DNA of 11,668 nucleotides from Actinomycetota bacterium (lineage in GTDB: Bacteria; Actinomycetota; Actinomycetes; S36-B12), in the NCBI GenBank assembly GCA_027729865.1, contig JAQCBM010000032.1, forward strand, positions 1 through 11,668, read 5' to 3'. The first letter of the stretch is position 1. Each line of letters begins with the position of its first letter. The notes under the pieces were generated by a model. It saw only the letters and a program-made list of their open reading frames with translations, was not told where the DNA came from and did not search any database. Below, one piece after another: positions 6,636 to 11,668 of the stretch. The position numbers and the translations under genes were made by a program.

Positions 6636-7090
6636 CTTGGCAGCGCGGAGGGGGCACGGTTGAAAACCTGTTGACCCAGGGCGCCCTTGAGCGTTTTAGC
6701 GGCGCGGCGGCCAACGGAACGTCGTTACTCGAATCTTCCGAAGGCCTGCTGGCTTCGGCTGAACGTGAGTTATCTGAGTACCCCGAGGCGGCATACGTAT
6801 TGGCGTACGACGCGGCACGCAAAGCTTGCGTTGCGCTACTCGCTCAGCAAGGCCTACGCACTAAGTCGGGCGGGCATCACGTGACGACCGAACAAGTGGT
6901 GCGTGCGCAGTTCGGTGGCCCTTTTGATGCATTCGCATCACTGCGCAGAAGACGAGCTGAGATCGAGTATCCACGTTTTCCTGGAGATGTAGTGACAACC
7001 GACGAGGCAGCACAGGCAATCGGGAAGGCGCATGCCATCCATGACGCCGCGCGCGAACTACTCACGCAACTGACCCTGTTCAATCCGTAG
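6632..7090 (+). CDS. HEPN-domain protein, toxin-like partner of the wHTH-NTase
   Basis: A 152-aa largely helical protein with HEPN features. An AYVLAYDAARKACVALLAQQGLR helix pair (from about residue 54) is followed by the GGHH segment (80-83) and the motif RRRRAEIEYP (105-114). HEPN RNases usually show R-X4-6-H; the HepT form is RX4HXY. Here R106-X4 is followed by Ile111, Glu112 and Tyr113, so the catalytic His is absent at that position while Tyr is kept. It could be a family-specific active site or an inactive member. Translation is coupled to the nucleotidyltransferase gene by a 4-nt ATGA overlap, typical of antitoxin-first pairs. The expected role is a growth-arresting RNase held in check by its partner, but this is not shown by the sequence. 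Confidence 0.7.
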   Translation: MTWQRGGGTVENLLTQGALERFSGAAANGTSLLESSEGLLASAERELSEYPEAAYVLAYDAARKACVALLAQQGLRTKSGGHHVTTEQVVRAQFGGPFDAFASLRRRRAEIEYPRFPGDVVTTDEAAQAIGKAHAIHDAARELLTQLTLFNP

Positions 7091-7219
7091 CTCGGATTCA
7101 GCGCAACTCATTGCCGCAACCAGTACCTCTCAACGCGTAGTTCGATGAACACGCGGCGATTTGGTTTTCCACGCCGCAGGCTCTACCCTTAGCGAGCGCC
7201 GCGACCGCGGCGGATTCCT

Positions 7220-7302
7220 GGATCAGAATTTGATCCCCCTGCGAGTCTTTAAATTCCGACTGGATAGTGCAGTCGGCCCCACGAGACTCTCTCGGTCTCG
7301 TG
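7220..7302 (+). promoter_or_regulatory. Structured leader of the DEAD-box helicase gene
   Basis: The 227-nt gap before the helicase contains no credible gene or tRNA. It has two inverted repeats: GGATCA-GAATT-TGATCC (7220-7236), and CACGAGAC-tctctcg-GTCTCGTG (7280-7302), a perfect 8-bp stem ending 15 nt before the ATG. The second stem sits next to a weak AGGT ribosome-binding site and could control its access; helicase mRNAs of this type often have structured leaders. A promoter was not firmly located. Confidence 0.4.
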
Positions 7303-7317
7303 ATGAATAGGTAACTC

Positions 7318-8628
7318 ATGTCTTTCGATGAATTGGGCATTAATCCTGCCCTCAGCAAGGTCCTGGCTCGCCAGGGCATCACCTCTCCGTTCCCCATTCA
7401 GGTGGCAACGCTGCCCGACGCCGTCTCCGGACGCGACGTGCTGGGTCGCGGTCAAACCGGTTCGGGCAAGACGCTGGCCTTCGGACTTGCAATGCTGACG
7501 CGCCTGGCGGGTCGGCGCGCGAAGCCGCACAAGCCACTGGGCTTGGTGCTCGCACCCACGCGGGAACTGGCAATGCAGATTCAAGATTCACTCAAGCCAT
7601 TGATGGATGCAGTGGAGCTGAAGTCGCGCTTGATCGCCGGCGGAATGCCGTACGGCAAGCAGATCGAGGCGCTGCGTTCGGGTGTTCCGATCCTCATTGC
7701 AACTCCCGGTCGCTTGATCGACCTGATGGAGCGTGGGGATGTTGACCTATCCGCTGCCGAAATCGTCGTCCTGGATGAAGCAGACCAGATGGCTGACATG
7801 GGCTTCCTGCCTGCGATGAAGCAGATCCTCGATACCTGCAAGCCCGGTGGCCAACGCTTGCTGTTCAGCGCAACCTTGGATAAGGGCGTTGACCGACTCG
7901 TTCGCGCGTACTTGAACAACCCCGTTGAGCACTCGGTCGATACCGGTCAAGCATCGGTGACCACGATGGATCACCACGTGTTGGTGGTGCATCCGGAGGA
8001 CCGCGACGCAGTGATCGCACAGATCGCCGCACGCGAAGGTCGCACGATCATCTTCGTCCGCACCAAGCACGGAGCCGACAAGCTCGCTAAGAAGTTGGCT
8101 GCCGAGGGCGTTCCCGTGGGTGTGCTGCACGGCGACAAGACCCAAGCGGTGCGCACCCGCACACTCGCTGATTTCAAGGACGGTCGCGTGAACGTGTTGG
8201 TGGCCACCAACGTTGCTGCCCGTGGCATTCACGTGGATGGCATCTCTTTGGTGGTGCACTTCGATGCACCCACCGATCCGAAGGATTACCTGCACCGCGC
8301 AGGGCGTACTGCTCGCGCAGGTGAATCTGGCACCGTGGTGACGATGACCGCACCGCGTCAACAGCGCACGGTCAAGCACATGACCGATCGCTGCGGCGTT
8401 GAGCCAGTTGTTACGCGAGTTCGGCCAATGAGTTCTGAACTTGTGACGATCACGGGAGCCCAGGCACCCAGTGGTACGCCCTGGCATCCGGCGCCCGCGA
8501 AGGGATCACGGAACTCTCGTCCCCGGCGCCCGCAAGGCGCCGGTCGGAACCGCCATTCGTCGGGTCGTGGCGAGCGCGGACGTTCAGCTCGCGGCGCTGG
8601 CCGCGCGGGGTCGTCCCGTCGTAGTTGA
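7318..8628 (+). CDS. DEAD-box ATP-dependent RNA helicase
   Basis: A 436-aa RNA helicase with every signature motif intact: Q motif GITSPFPIQ (20-28), Walker A GQTGSGKT (45-52), APTRELA (79-85), TPGR (129-132), DEAD (153-156), SAT (184-186), IIFVRTK (244-250), ATNVAARGIHV (296-306) and HRAGRTARAG (326-335). The C-terminal 45 or so residues form a basic, Arg/Gly/Ser-rich tail that probably binds RNA non-specifically. It most resembles the RhlE group, but a subfamily call from motifs alone is uncertain. It unwinds RNA duplexes in ribosome assembly or mRNA turnover, and such genes are often cold-induced. The gene is complete, and the promoter of the next gene overlaps its stop codon. Confidence 0.95.
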   Translation: MSFDELGINPALSKVLARQGITSPFPIQVATLPDAVSGRDVLGRGQTGSGKTLAFGLAMLTRLAGRRAKPHKPLGLVLAPTRELAMQIQDSLKPLMDAVELKSRLIAGGMPYGKQIEALRSGVPILIATPGRLIDLMERGDVDLSAAEIVVLDEADQMADMGFLPAMKQILDTCKPGGQRLLFSATLDKGVDRLVRAYLNNPVEHSVDTGQASVTTMDHHVLVVHPEDRDAVIAQIAAREGRTIIFVRTKHGADKLAKKLAAEGVPVGVLHGDKTQAVRTRTLADFKDGRVNVLVATNVAARGIHVDGISLVVHFDAPTDPKDYLHRAGRTARAGESGTVVTMTAPRQQRTVKHMTDRCGVEPVVTRVRPMSSELVTITGAQAPSGTPWHPAPAKGSRNSRPRRPQGAGRNRHSSGRGERGRSARGAGRAGSSRRS

Positions 8629-8666
8629 CGCTTGAACTACATCCGATATAGTTGAGAGATCAACTA
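8621..8666 (+). promoter_or_regulatory. Promoter and double operator of the azoreductase gene
   Basis: TTGACG (8625-8630) and TATAGT (8647-8652) with a 16-bp spacer form a good -35/-10 pair; the -35 overlaps the helicase stop codon. Two palindromes overlie it: GTAGTT-N8-AACTAC (8621-8640) on the -35, and TAGTTGA-GAGA-TCAACTA (8649-8666, perfect 7-bp arms) on the -10 and start site. Their centres are 27 bp apart and both share the TAGTTGA half-site. The layout fits a dimeric repressor such as a MarR- or HxlR-type quinone/azo sensor, but no such gene is in the window. Confidence 0.6.
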
Positions 8667-8673
8667 CTCATTC

Positions 8674-8679
8674 GGAGGG
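8674..8679 (+). promoter_or_regulatory. Strong ribosome-binding site of the azoreductase gene
   Basis: GGAGGG stands 3 nt before the ATG at 8683, the best ribosome-binding site in the plus-strand half of the window. It fixes the gene start well upstream of the in-frame stop, showing that the open frame beginning at 8890 is not a complete gene. Confidence 0.7.
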
Positions 8680-8682
8680 TCC

Positions 8683-9309
8683 ATGACCACGCTGTTGCAC
8701 ATCGAAGTAAGCCCGATGGGCGAGAACTCCATCTCGCGCGCGGTAACCGCTGAGTTCCTCGATGCCTGGAAGGCGTCGCACCCCGACGGAACCGTCATCG
8801 AACGAGACTTAGCGGCGAACCCGGTTCCGGTGCTCGACGGTGAGGCGATCTTCGCCGACTAAACCCCTGAGGCCGATCGGCCCGCTTCGATGGCAGCCAA
8901 GCGCGCACTGCGCCAGGAGCTCATCGAAGAGATCACCGGCGTGGACGAGATCGTGGTGTCCACGCCGATGTGGAACTGGAGCGTTCCCTCACCACTCAAG
9001 GCCTACATCGACCAGATCATCATCCCCGGTGTACTCGACGGCAGCGGCGCCGCGGGTCTGGCCGGCAAGAAGGTCACGGTGGTCATGGCGCAGGGCGGCT
9101 CGTACAAGCCGGGAGCTCCGCGCGAGGGCTGGGACTTCGGATCTGGCTACCTCAACGTCGTCTTTACGGCGCTCGGCTCAACCGACGTGGAAGTGATAGT
9201 CGCAGAGTTCGGCCTCGCTGGTGTGGCTCCGGGCATGGACGATTTCGTCGGCGCGAAGGAAGAGTCCATCGCTGCTGCGAAGCAGGCCGCTCGCGCACGC
9301 GCTGCGTAG
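8683..9309 (+). pseudogene. azoR: FMN-dependent NADH-azoreductase interrupted by one in-frame TAA
   Basis: Flavodoxin-2 fold FMN:NADH azo/quinone reductase, about 208 codons, normal for AzoR. The N-terminus MTTLLHIEVSPMGENSISR is the FMN phosphate-binding start of the family. The second part, from ATG 8890, has VVSTPMWNWSVPSPLKAYID (flavin-binding 'PMYNF..P..LK' region), then VVMAQGGSY and a complete C-terminus. Between them, codon 60 (8860-8862) is TAA, while the frame before and after is the same and both parts look intact, including the linking TPEADRP segment. This is therefore a single point change, a sequencing error or a read-through site, not decay. If real and not suppressed, the product is a 59-aa fragment; reinitiation at 8890 would lack the FMN-binding N-terminus. 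The promoter, double operator and ribosome-binding site are all intact. Confidence 0.85.
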
Positions 9310-9316
9310 TCGCTTT

Positions 9317-9358
9317 TTCCCCTGGACCCGGCCTTCTCTCACGCCGGGTCTGGGGGAA
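9317..9358 (+). terminator. Strong 16-bp hairpin after the azoreductase
   Basis: Arms 9317-9332 and 9343-9358 pair over 16 bp, with two G-U/T-G wobbles and core GACCCGGC/GCCGGGTC, around a 10-nt loop. There is no U-tract on the 3' side; TTTTT precedes the stem instead. It lies between the azoreductase and the oppositely oriented antitoxin/toxin remnant, so it probably ends transcription from one or both sides in the U-tract-poor style seen in actinobacteria. Confidence 0.6.
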
Positions 9359-9464
9359 CACCTAGTACCTTCAGGTGGAAAGCTCGAGCAGCCTGCGCTG
9401 GTGTCGAACGATGTTCGCTCACGTTGCACGACAGCGGCACGCTGCTGTCGATGCAAGCGATCAA
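9339..9464 (-). pseudogene. N-terminal remnant of a PIN-domain (VapC-like) toxin
   Basis: A 41-codon frame starts at TTG 9464, overlapping the antitoxin stop by TTGA, as toxin genes of such pairs often do. Its first residues, MIACIDSSV, match the start of VapC PIN toxins, where the Asp is the first catalytic acid. After SSV the sequence no longer resembles a PIN domain, and the frame ends at a TGA inside the hairpin 9317-9358. I read it as a toxin gene truncated by deletion. The match rests on about nine residues plus position and overlap, so it is suggestive, not certain. Confidence 0.45.
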
Positions 9465-9742
9465 TCCTCACCCCGATCCTCATCGAGAATCTCCTGCCAA
9501 GTGCGACTGGCCTTAGCCGGCTGGACCGACACCACGGTGAAGGAATCTCGTGGTGCTGTGGCCCGGCCCTCGGCGATGAGTTGCTGGAGTGCAGGCGAAA
9601 TCTCGACGTGCTGATGTCCTCGGGCAGGCGAAAGTTCAGCGACCGGCAAGCCGCGGTCTGTGATCACAATCTGCTCACCAGCGCTCGCCGCCTTGACGTA
9701 GTGCGATAGGCGGGCCCTCAGTTCGCGGATGCCGATTTCCAT
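9461..9742 (-). CDS. Phd/YefM-family antitoxin, apparently orphaned
   Basis: A 93-aa antitoxin. The N-terminal 50 or so residues show the Phd/YefM DNA-binding fold signature: IGIRELRARLSHYVKAASAGEQIVITDRGLPVAEL, with the typical 'G..I.IT.RG.PVA.L' pattern. The rest is variable and acidic at the end (EILDEDRGED), the part that normally wraps the toxin. The start is ATG 9742, and AGAGTG upstream is a modest ribosome-binding site. It would repress its own promoter and neutralise a PIN RNase toxin encoded just downstream, but there only a short toxin-like stub remains. It may persist as a regulator or as protection against related toxins. It is divergent from the deacylase gene with a 53-nt shared intergenic region. 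Confidence 0.85.
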   Translation of the reverse strand: MEIGIRELRARLSHYVKAASAGEQIVITDRGLPVAELSPARGHQHVEISPALQQLIAEGRATAPRDSFTVVSVQPAKASRTWQEILDEDRGED

Positions 9743-9795
9743 GTTGTCACTCTAGGTTCCTCATATAACTTCGACCATGCATCTAGCGTGAAGCA
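9743..9795. promoter_or_regulatory. Short divergent promoter region between antitoxin and deacylase genes
   Basis: This 53-nt AT-richer spacer holds TATAAC (9764-9769) as a possible -10 for the plus-strand gene. On the minus strand TTATAT has TTCACG about 18 nt upstream as a possible promoter for the antitoxin. The two would overlap, so binding by the antitoxin could affect both genes. The spacing for the plus promoter is poor, and both are tentative. Confidence 0.3.
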
Positions 9796-10260
9796 ATGAA
9801 CGATTCACTTGCCAGCACACCTGGTGGCCGAGCAGCGTCGTCGTTGGGAATTCCGTTCACCGAGATCCCCCTCGGAGATGCCACGTCTGCGGCCGACGCT
9901 GCTCGCGTGCGCGGAGTCACGATCACGGCCGTGGTGAAGTCCCTGCTCGTGCGCCGAGGCGAGGACGATTACCTGCTGGTCCTTGTGTCGCTCGATAGAT
10001 CGATTTCCTGGCCCAAGTTGCGCGCGGCGCTGGGTGTCTCGCGGTTATCGATGCCGAACGCCGAGACGGCATTGGCGGTGACCGGCTACCAGCGCGGAAC
10101 GATCTCACCACTGGGGCTGGACCTACCGGTGATCGTCGACGAACGATTGGTGGGTCAATCGATCACGTTGGGATCGGGACAACCAGGGACGATCATCGGA
10201 TTACAGGCCGATGATGTGATCGCCGCGTTCGGTGCAGTGGTGGCGGACGTCTCGGAGTGA
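9796..10260 (+). CDS. YbaK/ProX-type aminoacyl-tRNA deacylase domain protein
   Basis: A 154-aa single-domain protein of the YbaK/EbsC/ProXp family, which hydrolyses mischarged tRNAs such as Cys- or Ala-tRNA(Pro) in trans. Evidence: VRGVTITAVVKSLLVRR, with the conserved Lys (K48) that holds the tRNA 3' end, and TGYQRGTISPLG (96-107), matching the family's 'GY..G.ISPLG' loop. VIVDERLVGQSITLGSGQPG follows as the last strand pair. The length is normal and there is no attached synthetase domain. The start is ATG 9796, with GAAG just before it. Which mischarged tRNA it clears cannot be read from the sequence. It is convergent with the CopCD gene, with 27 nt between stops. Confidence 0.85.
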   Translation: MNDSLASTPGGRAASSLGIPFTEIPLGDATSAADAARVRGVTITAVVKSLLVRRGEDDYLLVLVSLDRSISWPKLRAALGVSRLSMPNAETALAVTGYQRGTISPLGLDLPVIVDERLVGQSITLGSGQPGTIIGLQADDVIAAFGAVVADVSE

Positions 10261-10287
10261 TGACCGGCGGCCGGGGAAATTTGCCGA

Positions 10288-11631
10288 TCAGCCTGTAGTG
10301 GACGCCTGCACGAGCAAGCCCGAGACGATCAAGATCGCCAGGACGAGAACCATGCTAGGCATCAGTGAGCGCCTCAGATCTCGCAAGTGGGAACGCTCAA
10401 GGTCATGAACGTCGTCGCCGGCTTCTCGTTGAACCTGGGCATACTCAATTTCCGGAATCGCGCCGAAATGCACCCGAGCACCGCGGATGGCCAACGTCGC
10501 AACAAGAGCAATCTTGATAAGCAGCAAGATGCCCCATGGTGAAGACACCAGGGAACCCACATCGGGCAGGATAAAAAAGGCCATCACTATTCCCGTTATC
10601 GAAACACCGAAGACCGCGTAGGTGGCAAAACGCGAAAAGCGAATCGCAAGCTCACTACCGTCGGGGACGAGAACGTCTCGTTCATCGCGTCGCCTGATGA
10701 CGAGAGCGAGCGCTATGGCGAGCGCGATGATGCCGCCGCCCCAGATCGCTGCGAACGTGACGTGCGATGCATCGGCTAGGAGCATCAACCACAGCGGGCC
10801 CTGGGTCACAGTGTGACCGTCGATCGCGTACGAGACGATCACCACACCACTGAGCACCCAGATGAAGGGCGAGCCGTTCACCATTCCGGGAACGGCGAAA
10901 AGGGCAGCGCCCGCAGCGAGCCTAAGGATCGCCGCCACCATCAGATTGCCACCGCCGGAACCGAGCAGTTGCGCAGCGAGTTCGATGACTGCGCCCACCA
11001 TGGCGATCGCACCCGCAATGCGCATCAACTGCATCAAGTACTTGCCGACCCAGGTCATCCGCGCCGTGGTGACGAACGCAACGAACAGCGCCACGCCCCA
11101 GCCGACGATCACCCCGAGGTTCGCGAGACCAGCGCCGATAGAGGCGAAGAACCCGCCTCCGCTCCCCCCGCTTTGCGCTTCGGCCACCGCAAGTTGGTTG
11201 TCGAATGATCCCTCCTGCGGTGTGGGCTCGGGATCCTCGAGCACCACATCGCCCACCCCGAAGCGGACAACACCACGAACTGTGTGACCGTCGGCGGCCT
11301 CGGCTTGCCAGATCAGCCCGTATACGCCGTTGTCGAGAGAAAGAGCTGGCTCGATCAGCCACGTGTTTCCGTCGTCGACCGTTTCGTAGATCAACTCGGT
11401 GCCCTCGGCGTCGAGCAGCCGGGTCTCGGCAGTGTTCAGCCCAATCGGATCGGAGAACACCAACTCGATTTCGGTCACAGGGCCCACCACGGTCTCCCCA
11501 TTGGTTGGGGTGGATCCCTCAAAAGTTGCATCGGCCCGAGCACCGGGCGCGGCAGCTATCGCCGCGACCAGCAAGGACGCGAACAGCGCCCACAGTGCGG
11601 CGGCGCGGGGCAGAGACCTCAGGGCAAGCAC
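10288..11631 (-). CDS. CopC-CopD fusion protein, copper-related membrane protein
   Basis: A 447-aa protein: Sec signal peptide (about 1-33, cleavage predicted at ARA-DAT), a CopC-type beta-sandwich (34-127; STPTNGETV, LVFSDPIG, DGHTVRG), an acidic Pro-rich linker, then a CopD-type membrane domain of about eight helices (about 165-443) with DGHTVTQGP (271-279) and LADASHVTFAAIWGGG (285-300). CopC binds copper outside the membrane and CopD is thought to move it inward. In CopC the mature N-terminal His is a copper ligand; here the predicted first mature residue is Asp34, while the Asp114/His116 pair of the DGH motif is kept. The start is GTG 11631; an in-frame stop lies upstream, and no good ribosome-binding site was found. 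Actinobacterial CopC-CopD fusions are common, so the architecture is ordinary; the missing His is the oddity. Confidence 0.88.
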   Translation of the reverse strand: MLALRSLPRAAALWALFASLLVAAIAAAPGARADATFEGSTPTNGETVVGPVTEIELVFSDPIGLNTAETRLLDAEGTELIYETVDDGNTWLIEPALSLDNGVYGLIWQAEAADGHTVRGVVRFGVGDVVLEDPEPTPQEGSFDNQLAVAEAQSGGSGGGFFASIGAGLANLGVIVGWGVALFVAFVTTARMTWVGKYLMQLMRIAGAIAMVGAVIELAAQLLGSGGGNLMVAAILRLAAGAALFAVPGMVNGSPFIWVLSGVVIVSYAIDGHTVTQGPLWLMLLADASHVTFAAIWGGGIIALAIALALVIRRRDERDVLVPDGSELAIRFSRFATYAVFGVSITGIVMAFFILPDVGSLVSSPWGILLLIKIALVATLAIRGARVHFGAIPEIEYAQVQREAGDDVHDLERSHLRDLRRSLMPSMVLVLAILIVSGLLVQASTTG

Positions 11632-11668
11632 CCCCGCACTGTAATGGCGGTCAGAAATGGGGGTCTAG

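Noticed and set aside
7125..7145. GTAGTTCGATGAAC as the T-arm of a tRNA
   Set aside because: The loop does not match the TTCNANNC pattern, and no acceptor or anticodon arms can be folded around it.
7098..7319. Minus-strand frame of about 73 codons across the helicase leader
   Set aside because: It starts at the helicase start codon region, has no ribosome-binding site and no recognisable domain. The region is better explained as a leader with inverted repeats.
8890..9309. Separate complete gene starting at ATG 8890
   Set aside because: It lacks a ribosome-binding site and the FMN-binding N-terminus of azoreductases. It is the in-frame continuation of the gene begun at 8683.
10261..10287. 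CCGG-cgg-CCGG mini-hairpin between the convergent deacylase and CopCD genes
   Set aside because: Four-bp arms with a 3-nt loop in GC-rich DNA are expected by chance, and there is no U-tract.

Overview
The window is a moderately GC-rich (by eye, high fifties percent) bacterial chromosome segment, most likely from an actinobacterium. Supporting this are heavy use of GTG/TTG starts, an apparently leaderless promoter, a CopC-CopD fusion, a NarL/DesK-type LHG histidine kinase, and an actinobacterial-looking wHTH-nucleotidyltransferase/HEPN pair. I cannot name the genus. Most of the window looks chromosomal: I found no insertion sequence, phage gene, CRISPR array, tRNA or rRNA.

Region A (1-5988) looks like a signalling and transport island. 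It holds the 3' part of a Cache-TM-HAMP receptor with no output enzyme (to 699), a secreted LivJ-type periplasmic-binding protein with no permease genes beside it (858-1994), a multi-helix membrane protein resembling ATP/ADP (NTT/Tlc-type) carriers (2042-3502, minus), a MinD/ParA-type P-loop ATPase directly upstream of the carrier (3516-4280, minus), and a membrane histidine kinase without a response regulator (4468-5988, minus). The binding-protein gene and the ATPase gene lie on opposite strands. Both carry the same 16-bp interrupted palindrome (ACCGTG-TTTT-CACRGT) upstream, with the same 22-nt distance to a -10-like hexamer. This ties genes that are not in one operon into one probable regulon, and it is the most interesting signal in the window.

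Region B (about 6000-7090) is a compact two-gene toxin-antitoxin-like module. A winged-helix/minimal-nucleotidyltransferase protein overlaps a HEPN protein by ATGA. It is driven by a -10 box placed for leaderless translation and flanked by a perfect 7-bp inverted repeat. The same palindromic -10 can also fire toward the kinase.

Region C (7091-9360) holds a DEAD-box RNA helicase with a structured leader, then an FMN-dependent azoreductase. The azoreductase has a strong ribosome-binding site and a two-box operator, but it is interrupted by a single in-frame TAA. A 16-bp hairpin follows it.

Region D (9339-9742, minus) is a Phd/YefM-type antitoxin. Only a short N-terminal stub of its PIN (VapC-like) toxin appears to survive. 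Divergent from it is a YbaK/ProX-type aminoacyl-tRNA deacylase (9796-10260). Convergent with the deacylase is a CopC-CopD fusion protein (10288-11631, minus) in which the usual N-terminal copper-binding His appears to be Asp.
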